The notes: a model not told the origin generated them from the letters alone. Counted from the first letter of the stretch, positions 45,254 to 55,498 are shown. The stretch: DNA of 64,000 nt from Tabrizicola sp. TH137 (GCF_002855575.1 NZ_PKRQ01000001.1:682001-746000); one strand, 5' to 3'. Translations and numbers: made by a program.

Positions 45254-45907
45254 TCAGGCATAGCTCCGCGCGCCGAAGATCGCCGATCCCACCCGTACAT
45301 GGGTGGCCCCTGCTGCAACGGCGGCTTCGAAATCCCCGCTCATCCCCATGGACAGGCCCGCAAGGCCATTCCGCGCCGCCATCCCGGCCAGCGCCGCGAA
45401 ATGCGGGGTGCTGTCTTCGCCTTCCGGCGGGATGCACATCAGGCCTGCGATGGGCAGGTCCATGCCCCGGCAAGTGACAAGAAAGGCATCCACCTCGGCG
45501 GGCAGGACGCCCGCCTTCTGCGGCTCTTCCCCCGTGTTCACCTGCACGAAAAGCTGCGGGCAGCGCCCGCGCTCCTGCGCAAGACGCGCCAGCTTCTCGG
45601 CCAGCGAGGGCCGGTCCACCGTATGGATCGCGTCGAACAGGTCCACCGCGACCTTGGCCTTGTTCGTCTGCAAGGGGCCGATCATGTGCAGCTCCACCTT
45701 GCCGAACTGCGCGCGCAGGTCCGGCCATTTCCCCGCCGCCTCTTGCACGTAATTCTCGCCAAACACCCGGTGGCCCTGTTCCAGCACCGCCACCACCCGC
45801 TCCAGCGGCTGCACCTTGGACACGGCGATCAGGGTGACAGACCCTGCCGCCCGCCCCGCCGCCGCCTCGGCCGCCCGCAGCTTCGTGCCGATCTCTGCCA
45901 GACCCAT
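45254..45907 (-). CDS. yggS: YggS-family pyridoxal phosphate homeostasis protein
   Basis: A 217-residue PLP-binding barrel. The lysine that holds PLP is Lys31 in LIAVSKVQP; other motifs are FGENYVQEA, HMIGPLQTNK, VNTGEEPQKAG, LMCIPP and LSMGMSGDFEAAVAAGATHVRVG. It controls free PLP and amino/keto acid balance and has no known catalysis. It ends 3 bases from the palindrome shared with the GH13 gene. Confidence 0.94.
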   Translation of the reverse strand: MGLAEIGTKLRAAEAAAGRAAGSVTLIAVSKVQPLERVVAVLEQGHRVFGENYVQEAAGKWPDLRAQFGKVELHMIGPLQTNKAKVAVDLFDAIHTVDRPSLAEKLARLAQERGRCPQLFVQVNTGEEPQKAGVLPAEVDAFLVTCRGMDLPIAGLMCIPPEGEDSTPHFAALAGMAARNGLAGLSMGMSGDFEAAVAAGATHVRVGSAIFGARSYA

Positions 45908-45979
45908 CCCGCCCTCCGATACAGTGTCGCGCCCTGTGAATCATAGCGCGGCGCAGAGGGGAAGCGAGGAATGGAAAAT

Positions 45980-46004
45980 GGGGGCGGGCCAAAGGCCCGC
46001 CCCC
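45980..46004 (-). terminator. terminator of porin 1
   Basis: GGGGGCGGGCC-AAA-GGCCCGCCCCC is a perfect 11-bp stem 25 bases past the porin stop, followed on the minus strand by CATTTTCC. It is a strong intrinsic terminator, and on the plus strand could also end transcription into this gap. Confidence 0.75.
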
Positions 46005-46028
46005 AGGTCTTGCCGATCCGGGAGAGGA

Positions 46029-46994
46029 TCAGAACGAAAGGCCGAGGCCGATCGAGTACTGCTGCTGTGCGCCCGGCGTGACGCCGTCCACATCATTGCC
46101 GAAGCCGGCCATCACGACGGCACCGCCGCCCAGGTCGTAGTTGACGGCCAGACCGTAGGATTCGACATCAACGCCGACTTCCGGGTCGATCAGGCCATAG
46201 TTGGCATGCAGAGACAGCGCGCCCGTCTTGTAGGTCACGCCCACGCCGAGGGCCGACTCGTCATTCCCGGCCCCGTCGAGCGAGGTGTCGGTGTAGCCGA
46301 TGCTGCCGGAGAAGCCGCCAGCCAGTTCCGCGCCGACCGACAGACCCCAGACATCGCCATTCGTCGTGCCGTCCGAACCGGACTGGTAGGCGATGCCGAA
46401 GCGCAGGGCCGTGCCGGACAGATCGGTCGAATAGGTCGCACCGATGCCGATATTGTCATCCAGCGTGCCGACAGCCGAGGAACCGTTGTCGGCCTGCTCC
46501 ATCGAGATGGCCACGCCGAATTCGCCGAAGGAGTATTCGTAGCGGACGACCTGGTTGTCCTGCGAGGCGTCGAAGCCGCTCGCCGCGAAATAGGCGACGT
46601 GGGTGGTGTGGTCATCACCCAGCGAGGTGAGCGCGCCCGCATCCTGCACGGCCCAGTCCAGCGCGCCGTCGGTGTCGCCCATCGTCAGCTTGCCGAAGGC
46701 GCCCGAAACGAAGACGGTGGTGCCGTCATCGTCACCCAGATCGACATCCGTCTCGTCCAGGTCGATCACGGCGCCGAAGGACAGGCCGCCATCGGTTTCA
46801 CCAGACATGGTGAACTTCACTTCGACATCCTGATGGAAGGTCAGGTCGCCCGGCAGCACGCCCAGCGTCGCTGCGGTGGCGGCGCTTTCCGACGACAGGA
46901 TCCCGATTTCGGCCGAACCCGACACTGCGACTTCGGCAGCGGCAAACCCGGCGGTGCCAGCCAGCATGGTGGTCGCCAGCAGTACCTTTTTCAT
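46029..46994 (-). CDS. outer-membrane porin 1 (Rhodobacter-type)
   Basis: A 321-residue porin with signal peptide MKKVLLATTMLAGTAGFAAA-EV, amphipathic beta-strands throughout and the C-terminal phenylalanine of SIGLGLSF recognised by the BAM machinery. Constriction-loop acidic residues (DVDLGDDDG) are present. It is about 80 percent identical by eye to the porin at 49527-50489. The true start is the ATG of MKKVLL; an upstream extension of the frame is not conserved. It has its own terminator. Confidence 0.93.
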   Translation of the reverse strand: MKKVLLATTMLAGTAGFAAAEVAVSGSAEIGILSSESAATAATLGVLPGDLTFHQDVEVKFTMSGETDGGLSFGAVIDLDETDVDLGDDDGTTVFVSGAFGKLTMGDTDGALDWAVQDAGALTSLGDDHTTHVAYFAASGFDASQDNQVVRYEYSFGEFGVAISMEQADNGSSAVGTLDDNIGIGATYSTDLSGTALRFGIAYQSGSDGTTNGDVWGLSVGAELAGGFSGSIGYTDTSLDGAGNDESALGVGVTYKTGALSLHANYGLIDPEVGVDVESYGLAVNYDLGGGAVVMAGFGNDVDGVTPGAQQQYSIGLGLSF

Positions 46995-47204
46995 TGGTAT
47001 TCTCCTTACTAGGTAATGAACCGATGGCGGGAACCTACTCCTGCCAAGACATGATGATAAAGTGTTATGGATGGGAACATTATGATTAACAATGGTTAAC
47101 GATGCATTCCCGCCACAGTGATGCCACAGACTGGCGCCGCAGCGGCCCACAGCAGGGCGGGCTGAACGCAGAAAAACCTTTCTGTTTCTTGCGTTTACCG
47201 CCGG
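46995..47204. other. porin 1 leader and sulfotransferase end
   Basis: This 210-base gap is AT-richer near the porin (TAAAGTGTTATGG, ATTATGATTAACAATGGTTAAC) and should hold the porin 1 promoter; a ribosome site GGAG is 7-11 bases before the porin ATG. I see no separate gene. Confidence 0.45.
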
Positions 47205-49388
47205 TCAGTCGGGCAAAAGCCCGCGCGCGCGCAGCACGTCGATCATCGGCGCAAGCTCTGCCTCATAGCGCTGCCAGGCCTTGACCGACCCGCCGGATAT
47301 GGGCTGACGCACCTGATACACGCTGAGCGTGTCCACCTTGCGCTTGTTTTCATGGAAGTTCAGGCAGGCATCCTGCCAGTCCAGCCCGCAGGCGGCGATC
47401 AAGCGGCGCGATTCCGTTTCCGGATCGGCGACCAGGGTTTCATAGGTGATCTCGGTGAACCAGTCGGGGGTTTCGGTCCGCCAGAACTCCACCATCTCCA
47501 CGAAGGTGGCGTAATGCTCCGCCAGATCGCGCAGGTCATAGGCGTAAAGATGCGTCCCTTCCGGGAAGCGGTTCTTGTAGATCGACAGGAGCGTGTCGCG
47601 CGGATCGCGGCGCACCACCATGATCCGGGCTTCGGGCAGCGCCAGTTTCACAAGTCCGATATACATGTAGGTCGTGATCGACTTGTCGGTGATGATGTCC
47701 GCGCCGGGGAATCGGTCGGCCATCACCCGCAGGAAATCATGGCCCAGCGCGGCGATCTCGGGCGCGGGGATGTCGCGCAGGCGGCGCATCTCGTCATAGC
47801 GGTCGGGGCGCGCGAAAATCAGCTTCTGGCAGGCCGATTGCAGCAGCGCCACCTCGCCCGCCCCCGTCACGCGGGAATGGCTGGCGATGATCTGTTCCAC
47901 CAGCGTCGTCCCCGACCGGGGCATCCCGGTGACAAAGATCGGCGCCCCCGTGCTGGCGCCGTCGATGCGGGTTCCCGCCCAGTCGAAGCCGCGCATCGCC
48001 TCCTGCACCGCCGCCACTTCGGCCCGGCGCGACGCCATGTCGAAGGGAAACAGCTTGCGCACCAGATCGTTGCCCTGCCGGATATAGGGAAAGGCGGCGA
48101 CATGGTCCTTCTGATCCTCCAGCGCCTTGCCCAGCGCGAAGGCAAAGGACAGGCGCGACCTGTCGGGCAGGTCCGGCAGCGCCATCGCCGCCTGCATCTG
48201 GCCGACGATGGGATCGCCCGGCCTGACCTTGTAGCCAAGGATGAAGCTGCGGAAGAGATCACCGTCGGTGGGGGCCAGCGCCAGCGCCCGGCGGAAGGCC
48301 TCATCCGCCGCGGCAAAGTCGCCCGCCGTCTGCAACAGGCTCGCCTTGCGGGTCAGGGCGATCACATGGTCGGGCCGCAGCTCCAGCACCCGGTCGATCA
48401 GGACCGCCGCCTCGGCATCGCGGTTCACATGGGTATAGACCTGCGCCAGAAGGACCAGCGCCTCGGTCGATTGCCGGTTCGACAGGGCCGCGGCACGTTC
48501 CAGCACGGTCACGGCGCGGTCATGTTCGCGCAGGAGCGTCAGCGTATTGCCCAGCGCCACCAGCGCTGGAACGGATTTCGGATGGGCGGCGACGGCGCGT
48601 TCGGCAAAGGGCAGGGCGCGCAGGGCCAGCATCTGCTGGTTCAGCAAGGCCGCATAGCGCACCAGCGCCTGTTCCAGATCGGGCGCGCGGGCGATGGCGG
48701 CGCGATAGGCCCGCTGCGCCTCTTCCACCTTCTCCTGCCGCCGCCATTCATTGGCCTCGTTCAGCCAGGCCTCGGCATAGAACGGGTCGATCTTCTGCGC
48801 CATCCGAAGCGCGGCGATGGCCGGCCCCCCCTGCCCCATCCCGCTCAGCAGGCTGCCCATCATGTTGTGCAGCACCGCGTGCTTGGGATGTTTCGCCAGC
48901 AGCGCCGCCACAGCCTTCTGCGCGGGACCAAAGGCCCCTTCGGCGATCTGCCGGGACGCCTGCGCCAGAACCGGCGCGGGAAGCCCCGTCGTATCGGGGC
49001 GCGAGGCGCGACGCTGCGCCCCGAACCGGTCCTGCAAACGGATGCGCAGGGCGGGCGGGAGTTGCGAGGTCTTCACCGCCTCCAGAAACACCTTCTCGGC
49101 CGCCACCTGCCCGGACAGCGCCACCAGATCGGCCCAGGTCGCCCAGACCACCGGCTCCGCCGGTTTCAGCCGCGCCGCCGCCGCGGCATGGTCCAGCGCG
49201 CGGTCGAACATGTCGAAATCGCCGAAGATCCGCGCCGCCTGCCACAGGGGTTCGGCCAGGCCCGGATTGGCGTCAATGATCCGGCCGAAAAGGGGCAGCG
49301 CCGCATCGGGCTGGCCGGCCGCCAGTTTCGCCATGCCATCGGCATAAAGCGACTTGATCTCGGCGGCGGAAAGCGGGGCGGTCGTCAT
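47205..49388 (-). CDS. TPR-containing sulfotransferase
   Basis: A 727-residue protein: about 12 tetratricopeptide-like helices in residues 1-450, then a sulfotransferase domain. The 5'-phosphosulfate loop is FVTGMPRSGTTLVEQIIASH and the 3'-phosphate motif is RIMVVRRDPRDTLLSIYKN, so it uses PAPS to sulfate an unknown acceptor, perhaps a polysaccharide or protein. The start is the ATG at 49388 (MTTAPLSAAEIKSL). It lies between two porin paralogues on the same strand. Confidence 0.88.
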   Translation of the reverse strand: MTTAPLSAAEIKSLYADGMAKLAAGQPDAALPLFGRIIDANPGLAEPLWQAARIFGDFDMFDRALDHAAAAARLKPAEPVVWATWADLVALSGQVAAEKVFLEAVKTSQLPPALRIRLQDRFGAQRRASRPDTTGLPAPVLAQASRQIAEGAFGPAQKAVAALLAKHPKHAVLHNMMGSLLSGMGQGGPAIAALRMAQKIDPFYAEAWLNEANEWRRQEKVEEAQRAYRAAIARAPDLEQALVRYAALLNQQMLALRALPFAERAVAAHPKSVPALVALGNTLTLLREHDRAVTVLERAAALSNRQSTEALVLLAQVYTHVNRDAEAAVLIDRVLELRPDHVIALTRKASLLQTAGDFAAADEAFRRALALAPTDGDLFRSFILGYKVRPGDPIVGQMQAAMALPDLPDRSRLSFAFALGKALEDQKDHVAAFPYIRQGNDLVRKLFPFDMASRRAEVAAVQEAMRGFDWAGTRIDGASTGAPIFVTGMPRSGTTLVEQIIASHSRVTGAGEVALLQSACQKLIFARPDRYDEMRRLRDIPAPEIAALGHDFLRVMADRFPGADIITDKSITTYMYIGLVKLALPEARIMVVRRDPRDTLLSIYKNRFPEGTHLYAYDLRDLAEHYATFVEMVEFWRTETPDWFTEITYETLVADPETESRRLIAACGLDWQDACLNFHENKRKVDTLSVYQVRQPISGGSVKAWQRYEAELAPMIDVLRARGLLPD

Positions 49389-49476
49389 GGCGGCAGGGGC
49401 CTTTGCAGCAGCGTCAGGGGATCGCCTGCCCTTACCGCGCAAGGGGCCGGAAGTCGAGCGAGGCGCCGAAATGGAA

Positions 49477-49500
49477 AAGAGCGGGCAATCGCCCGCTCTT
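49477..49500 (-). terminator. terminator of porin 2
   Basis: AAGAGCGGGC-AATC-GCCCGCTCTT is a perfect 10-bp stem 27 bases past the porin 2 stop; on the minus strand it is followed by TTCCATTTC. It separates porin 2 from the sulfotransferase. Confidence 0.8.
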
Positions 49501-49526
49501 CCCATCAGATCAAGACTTGCGTCAGA

Positions 49527-50489
49527 TCAGAACGACAGGCCGAGGCCGATCGAGTACTGGTTCTGGTCGCCAGCAGCGTTGTCCACGTCCGAACCGTAGC
49601 CGGCCATCACAACCGCGCCACCGCCCAGATCGTAGTTCACAGCCAGACCGAAGGAGTCGGTCGAAGCGCCAACTTCCGGGTCGATCTCGCCGTAGTTGGC
49701 GTGCAGCGACAGAGCGCCGGTCGTGTAGGTCACGCCCAGGCCAACGTGCGAGGAGTCGTTGCCGACGCCATCGAGCGAGGTGTCGGTGTAGCCGATGACG
49801 CCCGAGAAGCCGCCAGCGAATTCAGCCGAAGCCGACACACCCCAGACGTCGCCGTTGGTGGTGCCGTTCGAGCCCGACTGATAGCCGAGGCCGAAGCGCA
49901 GCGCGGTGCCGCCCATGTCCATCGAGTAGGTCGCACCGATGCCGACGTTGTCGTCCAGCGTGCCGACAGCCGACGAACCGTTGTCAGCCTGCTCGAGCGA
50001 CAGAGCCACGCCGAAGTCGCCGAACGAGTACTCGTAGCGAACGACCTGGTTGTCCTGCGAGGCGTCGAAGCCGCCAGCAGCGAAGTAGGCCACGTGGGTG
50101 GTGTGGTCGTCGCCCATCGAGGTCAGCGAGCCAGCGTCAGCAACGGCCCAGTCCAGAGCGCCGTCGGTGTCGCCCATCGTCAGGGTGCCGAAGGCGCCCG
50201 AAACGAACACGGTGGTGCCATCGTCATCGCCGAGGTCGACGTTGGTTTCGTCGAGGTCGATCTTGGCGCCGAAGGACAGGCCGCCATCGGTTTCGCCCGA
50301 CATCGTGAAGGTCACTTCAACGTCCTGATGGAAGGTCAGGTCGCCGGCAGTGTTGCCCAGAGCGGTGGTCGCAGCAGCGTTCTCGGTCGACAGAACACCG
50401 ATTTCAGCGTAGCCCGAAACTGCCACTTCGGCAGCAGCGAAACCAGCGGTGCCAGCCAGCATCGTGGTCGCAAGAAGAATCTTTTTCAT
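49527..50489 (-). CDS. outer-membrane porin 2 (Rhodobacter-type), likely major porin
   Basis: A 320-residue porin with signal peptide MKKILLATTMLAGTAGFAAA-EV and C-terminal SIGLGLSF. It shares long blocks with porin 1 (GDLTFHQDVEV, FTMSGETDGGLSFGA, FVSGAFG, DNQVVRYEYSFG). Its codon choice differs: GCT and GTT-type codons are common here while porin 1 prefers GCC, which is typical of very highly expressed genes. This suggests it is the major channel. Its terminator lies 27 bases downstream. Confidence 0.93.
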   Translation of the reverse strand: MKKILLATTMLAGTAGFAAAEVAVSGYAEIGVLSTENAAATTALGNTAGDLTFHQDVEVTFTMSGETDGGLSFGAKIDLDETNVDLGDDDGTTVFVSGAFGTLTMGDTDGALDWAVADAGSLTSMGDDHTTHVAYFAAGGFDASQDNQVVRYEYSFGDFGVALSLEQADNGSSAVGTLDDNVGIGATYSMDMGGTALRFGLGYQSGSNGTTNGDVWGVSASAEFAGGFSGVIGYTDTSLDGVGNDSSHVGLGVTYTTGALSLHANYGEIDPEVGASTDSFGLAVNYDLGGGAVVMAGYGSDVDNAAGDQNQYSIGLGLSF

Positions 50490-50766
50490 CGTTTTCCCTC
50501 GTTGTCTTAGGAACGCCCACCCCAGGGGAATCCGGGTTGGGGATGACGCTTTCATCAAGCTTAACGCCCCGGATTGCAACGACGGACGCGAGTGGAAAGT
50601 TAAAGCCCTCCGCCGTGGTGCAGTCTTGCCACAGTCATATTTCCCGCCCTCCCGCCCTGCCTTTCCAGTGCCCGGCCCCGCGGCCGCGCGCCCATGCGGG
50701 GGGAAAAGCCTTGGCACGCCGGAAAGGCTGGGCTAGACAACGGACCAAAGGATAACGGGGGTCTGG
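50490..50766. other. divergent leader between porin 2 and the DUF3576 gene
   Basis: This 277-base gap should hold the porin 2 promoter, its ribosome site (AACGA then ATG) and that of the lipoprotein. No gene is supported. Confidence 0.4.
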
Positions 50767-51327
50767 ATGAACCTGCATCGCTGGGCACGGGTCGCGCTGA
50801 TGGGCGGCGTCGTCATCTCTCTGTCCGCCTGCGGTTCGGGCTTTGGCAGTGGCGGCCTGTTCGGGCGCGGCGGCAATGCCGAGGCAACGTCGATCCCCGC
50901 CGAGGACCTGCTCGATCGCCGCGAACGGGCAGAGGCGCAGCGCGCCGCCGCCGAACGGGCGCGCGGGCCGCGGACCACCCGGTCTTCCTTCCTCGATCTG
51001 TTCCGCAACGGCACCGATCCCAACACCACGGTCGAGGTGAACAAGTATCTCTGGGTTGCCGCCCAAGATGTGCTGAATTTCCTGCCCATCGAATCGGTCG
51101 ATCCCTTCACCGGCGTCATCGTCACCGGCTTTGGCACCCCGCCCGGCGGCGGCCGCGCCTATCGCGCGACGATCTATGTGCAGGACCCGGCGCTGGATGC
51201 GCGCAGCCTGAAGGTCGCGTTGCAGTCGAGTGGCGGCGGCGCGGTCGATGCCGGAACCGTCCGCGCTGTCGAGGATGCAATCCTCACCCGCGCCCGCCAG
51301 CTGCGGATTCAGGACAGCAACCTGTAA
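50767..51327 (+). CDS. DUF3576 lipoprotein
   Basis: A 186-residue protein with a lipoprotein signal (MNLHRWARVALMGGVVISLSAC-G) and a conserved domain (VEVNKYLWVAAQDVLNFLPIESVDPFTGVIVTGFG, named by its ends VEVNKY and VTGFG). DUF3576 is widespread in alphaproteobacteria and usually precedes leuS, lptE and holA, as here. An outer-membrane assembly role is likely from context. 76 bases separate it from leuS. Confidence 0.87.
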   Translation: MNLHRWARVALMGGVVISLSACGSGFGSGGLFGRGGNAEATSIPAEDLLDRRERAEAQRAAAERARGPRTTRSSFLDLFRNGTDPNTTVEVNKYLWVAAQDVLNFLPIESVDPFTGVIVTGFGTPPGGGRAYRATIYVQDPALDARSLKVALQSSGGGAVDAGTVRAVEDAILTRARQLRIQDSNL

Positions 51328-51403
51328 GCCGACCCCTCGCCCCGGCTGGACCTTGGCCGCGCGCCTTGTATAACGGCGCGCGCAACCGATTGCTTGGGAC
51401 AAG

Positions 51404-54004
51404 ATGATGTCGCGCTACGAACCCGGCCAGACCGAACCGAAATGGCAGACCGCCTGGGAAAAGGCAGGTGCCTTCACCGCGCGGCGCGACCCGGCCAAGC
51501 CCAAGTATTACGTGCTGGAGATGTTCCCCTACCCGTCGGGGCGCATCCATATGGGCCATGTGCGCAACTACACGATGGGCGATGTGGTGGCGCGGCAGAA
51601 GGCGGCGGCGGGGTATTCCGTCCTGCACCCGATGGGCTGGGACGCCTTCGGGATGCCCGCCGAGAATGCCGCGATGGAACGCGGCGGCCACCCCAAGGAC
51701 TGGACCTACGGCAATATCGCCGACATGCGCGCCCAGATGAAACCGCTGGGCCTGTCCATCGACTGGTCGCGCGAATTCGCCACCTGCGACCCGGAATATT
51801 ATGGCCAGCAGCAGGCCATGTTCATCGACATGATGGAAGCGGGGCTGATCTACCGCAAGAATGCCATCGTGAACTGGGACCCGGTCGATATGACCGTCCT
51901 CGCCAATGAACAGGTGATCGACGGCAAGGGCTGGCGGTCCGGCGCGGCGGTGGAGCGGCGGGAACTCACGCAGTGGTTCTTCAAGATTTCCGACTATTCC
52001 GAAGACCTGTTGAACGCGCTCGACACCCTGACCAACTGGCCTGAAAAGGTGCGGCTGATGCAGGCCAACTGGATCGGCAAGTCGCGCGGGTTGCAATTCG
52101 CCTTCGACACCGTCGCTGCGCCTGCGGGCTTTGACCGGCTGGAGGTCTATACCACCCGCCCCGACACGCTCATGGGCGCCTCCTTCGCCGCCATCTCGGC
52201 CGATCACCCGCTGGCCAAGGCGCTGGAACACGACCCCAAGGTCGCGGCCTTCATCGCCGAATGCCGCAAGGGCGGCACCTCGGCCGAAGAAATCGAGACG
52301 GCAGAAAAGATCGGCTATGACACCGGCATCCGGGTAAAGCACCCGCTGGACCCGGCATGGGAACTGCCGGTCTGGATCGCCAACTTCATCCTGATGGATT
52401 ACGGCACCGGCGCCATCTTCGGCTGCCCCGCGCATGACCAGCGCGATTTCGACTTCGCCACGAAATACGGCCTGCCGATCAAGGCCGTCTTCGTCGCCGA
52501 AGGCGCAGAGGATGCCCCCTTAGCAGAGGCTTTCGTGCCGATGAAATCCGAACGCGTGACCTATGTCCGCGGCTTTGCGGGCGCGGCCACCCAGACCGGC
52601 GAAGAGGCCATCGCCGCCGCCATTTCCCACGCCGAAACAAATGGTTACGGCAAGGGCGTCACCAAGTATCGCCTGCGCGACTGGGGCATCTCGCGCCAGC
52701 GCTATTGGGGCTGCCCGATCCCCGTCATCCATTGCGCCACCTGCGGCGTGGTGCCGGAGAAGAAGGAGAACCTTCCCGTCACCCTGCCCGATGACGTGAC
52801 CTTCGATGTGCCCGGCAACCCGCTGGACCGCCACCCGACCTGGCGCGATTGCACCTGCCCGAAATGCGGCGCCAAGGCCCGGCGCGAGACGGACACGATG
52901 GATACTTTCGTGGATTCGTCCTGGTACTACGCCCGCTTCACCGCGCCCCGCGCCACCACGCCGACCGTGGCGGAAGATGCCGAGTACTGGATGAATGTCG
53001 ATCAGTATATCGGCGGGATCGAACACGCGATCCTGCACCTGCTCTATTCCCGCTTCTTCGCCCGCGCGATGCAGAAGACCGGCCACCTGCCGCAAAAGGC
53101 CGTGGAGCCGTTCAACGCCCTCTTCACCCAGGGCATGGTCACGCATGAGATCTACCTGACCACAAAAGTGGAGGGTAACGCATTTCGTGGTATTGGTGAG
53201 GAACCGGCAAGATACACTACCAAGTACCACTTTCCTGAAGAAGTGGAGAAACGCGACGACGGTGCGTTCCTGATCGCGACAGGCGAGCCAGTGGAAATCA
53301 TCCCGTCGGCCAAGATGTCCAAGTCAAAGAAGAACGTCGTCGATCCGATGAACATCATCGCCCAGTTCGGCGCCGATACCGCGCGCTGGTTCGTGATGTC
53401 CGACAGCCCGCCCGAACGCGACGTGGAATGGACATCCTCCGGCGCCGAGGCGGCCTTCAAGCACCTCTCCCGCGTCTGGCGCATCGCGGATGAAATCGCC
53501 AAGTCCGACGCCCCTGCCAACCCCGCCGAAGACACCGCGCTGGCCCGCGCCACCGCAAGGGCGATCGACGAGGTGACGAAGGGCATCGAAGGCTTTGCCT
53601 TCAACAAGGCCATCGCCAAGCTCTACGAATTCACCAACACCGTCCAACGCTCGCAGGCTGGTGCGGCGGCCAAGCGCGATGCGATGCGCGTGATGGCGCA
53701 GCTCATGCAGCCCATGACCCCGCATCTGGCCGAAGAAGTCTGGTCGATGCTGGGCGGCGCGGGGCTGGTGACGCTGGCCCCCTGGCCCAAGGCCGATCCG
53801 GCGCTTCTGGTCGAGGACAGCGTGACCCTTCCCATCCAGATCAATGGCAAGCGGCGGGCGGAAATCACCGTTCCGAAGGACATGCCTGCAACCGAGGTTG
53901 AAAAGATCGCCCTCGCAGACGAAGCTGTGGTCAAGTTCCTCGCCGGGCAACCGGTGAAGAAGATCATCGTCGTCCCGGGGCGCATCATCAATGTCGTTGT
54001 CTGA
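51404..54004 (+). CDS. leuS: leucyl-tRNA synthetase
   Basis: LeuS charges tRNA-Leu. The 866-residue protein has the HIGH-type motif [13 protein letters not shown] (near residue 50), the CP1 editing domain (about 220-420, [15 protein letters not shown]), and the KMSKS motif [12 protein letters not shown] near residue 632. The start may be the first or second of two adjacent ATGs (51404 or 51407). A stretch around residues 585-629, just ahead of KMSKS, has unusual base composition (see findings). The lptE ATG overlaps its end by 14 bases. Confidence 0.96.
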   Translation: MMSRYEPGQTEPKWQTAWEKAGAFTARRDPAKPKYYVLEMFPYPSGRIHMGHVRNYTMGDVVARQKAAAGYSVLHPMGWDAFGMPAENAAMERGGHPKDWTYGNIADMRAQMKPLGLSIDWSREFATCDPEYYGQQQAMFIDMMEAGLIYRKNAIVNWDPVDMTVLANEQVIDGKGWRSGAAVERRELTQWFFKISDYSEDLLNALDTLTNWPEKVRLMQANWIGKSRGLQFAFDTVAAPAGFDRLEVYTTRPDTLMGASFAAISADHPLAKALEHDPKVAAFIAECRKGGTSAEEIETAEKIGYDTGIRVKHPLDPAWELPVWIANFILMDYGTGAIFGCPAHDQRDFDFATKYGLPIKAVFVAEGAEDAPLAEAFVPMKSERVTYVRGFAGAATQTGEEAIAAAISHAETNGYGKGVTKYRLRDWGISRQRYWGCPIPVIHCATCGVVPEKKENLPVTLPDDVTFDVPGNPLDRHPTWRDCTCPKCGAKARRETDTMDTFVDSSWYYARFTAPRATTPTVAEDAEYWMNVDQYIGGIEHAILHLLYSRFFARAMQKTGHLPQKAVEPFNALFTQGMVTHEIYLTTKVEGNAFRGIGEEPARYTTKYHFPEEVEKRDDGAFLIATGEPVEIIPSAKMSKSKKNVVDPMNIIAQFGADTARWFVMSDSPPERDVEWTSSGAEAAFKHLSRVWRIADEIAKSDAPANPAEDTALARATARAIDEVTKGIEGFAFNKAIAKLYEFTNTVQRSQAGAAAKRDAMRVMAQLMQPMTPHLAEEVWSMLGGAGLVTLAPWPKADPALLVEDSVTLPIQINGKRRAEITVPKDMPATEVEKIALADEAVVKFLAGQPVKKIIVVPGRIINVVV

Positions 54005-54485
54005 CCGCCGCCTGTTCCTTCTCGGCCTCGCCGCCCTGCCGCTTGCGGCTTGCGGCTTCACCCCCGCCTATGGCCCCGAAGGCGGGGCCTCGGCGCTGCG
54101 CGGGCGCGTGCTGGTGCAGACCCCGCAGACGAAACAGGATTTCGACTTCGTCGCCCGGCTCGACTCACGCCTCGGCAGGGCCACCGATGCGGCCTATGAC
54201 CTTGGCTATTCCATCTCCACCTCGCGCCAGTCAGGCGGCATCACGGCCAGCAACGTGACCACCCGCTACACCTTGCAGGGCAGCGCCACCTGGACATTGA
54301 CCGAACGCGACAGTGGCGAACGCGTGGCGGGCGGAACCGTGCGCGCCTTCGCCTCCTGGTCGGCCACCGGCACCACCGTCGCCAGCCTCGCCGCCGAGGA
54401 TGATGCCGCGCGCCGCCTGTCCATCATGCTGGCCGATCAGGTGATGCTGCGCCTCATCGCCGCCGCGCCCAGCCTGACCCCATGA
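53991..54485 (+). CDS. lptE: LPS assembly lipoprotein LptE
   Basis: LptE plugs the LptD barrel and guides LPS to the outer leaflet. The 164-residue protein has the lipobox LPLAAC-GF, then [10 protein letters not shown], and a beta/alpha core typical of alphaproteobacterial LptE ([27 protein letters not shown]). It overlaps the 3' end of leuS by 14 bases and its own stop overlaps the holA ATG, so all three are translated together. Confidence 0.88.
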   Translation: MSLSDRRLFLLGLAALPLAACGFTPAYGPEGGASALRGRVLVQTPQTKQDFDFVARLDSRLGRATDAAYDLGYSISTSRQSGGITASNVTTRYTLQGSATWTLTERDSGERVAGGTVRAFASWSATGTTVASLAAEDDAARRLSIMLADQVMLRLIAAAPSLTP

Positions 54486-55498
54486 TCCTCAAGGGGGCCG
54501 AGGCCGCGCGCTATTTCACGCGCCCCGATCCGGGCCGTCCCGCCCTGCTGATCTTCGGCGCCGATCCGATGCGCGTGGCACTGAAACGGCAGGATGTCAT
54601 CGCCGCCCTCATCGGCCCCGAGGGCGAGGGCGAGATGCGCCTGACCCGCATCCCCGCCGCCGACCTGCGCAAGGACGCGGCCCTTCTGGCCGACGCGATC
54701 AAGGCGCAGGGCTTTTTCCCCGGCCCCCGCGTGGCCTTTGTCGAGGATGCGACCGACAGCCTGACCGCCACCCTGACCGCCGCCCTCTCCGATTGGCGCA
54801 TGGGCGATGCCACGATCATCGTCACGGCCGGCGCGCTGACCGGCAAATCCGCCCTGAAGACCCTGTTCGAGAAACACCCCAGCGCCCTCTGCATCGGTCT
54901 CTACGACGATCCGCCCACGCGCGAAGAGATCGAAGAGGCGCTGAAGAAGGCCGGTCTCACCGCCATCGACCGCGAGGCGATGGCAGACCTCACCTCCCTT
55001 TCCCGCATGCTCGATCCCGGCGATTTCCGCCAGACGCTGGAAAAGATCGCGCTTTACAAGCATGGCGACCCGACCCCCCTGACCCCGGCCGAGATTGCCG
55101 ATCTTGCCCCCGCCACGGTGGAGGCGGCGGTCGATGACCTGATCACCGCCGTCGCCGACAGGAAGGTGGAGGCGATCGGTCCCCTCCTGCGGCGGCTGGA
55201 GGCGCAGGGAACACAGCCCGTCGGCCTCTGCATCGCCGCAATGCGCCATTTCCGCACCCTGCATGCCGCGGCAAGCGAACCGGGCGGGGCCGCTGCCGCC
55301 TTGGGCCGGATGCGGGGGATGAACTTCAAGGTCCGCGACGCGATGATCCGCCAGGCCGGGACATGGCCGCAGCGGAAACTCGAAGACGCCATCGCCCATC
55401 TGGTGGAAACCGACCTGACCCTGCGCTCGGCCTCGCGCGCCCCGGCGATGGCGGTGATGGAACGGGCGCTTCTGAAACTGGCCCTGATGCGGGGCTGA
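54482..55498 (+). CDS. holA: DNA polymerase III subunit delta
   Basis: HolA opens the beta clamp within the clamp loader. The 338-residue length and features fit: start [24 protein letters not shown], a degenerate AAA+ fold (no Walker A), and the C-terminal helical domain LEDAIAHLVETDLTLRSASR. The ATG overlaps the lptE stop. No other replication genes are adjacent. Confidence 0.9.
   Translation: MILKGAEAARYFTRPDPGRPALLIFGADPMRVALKRQDVIAALIGPEGEGEMRLTRIPAADLRKDAALLADAIKAQGFFPGPRVAFVEDATDSLTATLTAALSDWRMGDATIIVTAGALTGKSALKTLFEKHPSALCIGLYDDPPTREEIEEALKKAGLTAIDREAMADLTSLSRMLDPGDFRQTLEKIALYKHGDPTPLTPAEIADLAPATVEAAVDDLITAVADRKVEAIGPLLRRLEAQGTQPVGLCIAAMRHFRTLHAAASEPGGAAAALGRMRGMNFKVRDAMIRQAGTWPQRKLEDAIAHLVETDLTLRSASRAPAMAVMERALLKLALMRG

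Noticed and set aside
47352-50510. A 1052-codon open frame on the plus strand
   Set aside because: It runs across the sulfotransferase and porin 2 on the other strand, including their terminator, and has low-complexity composition. It is a shadow frame.
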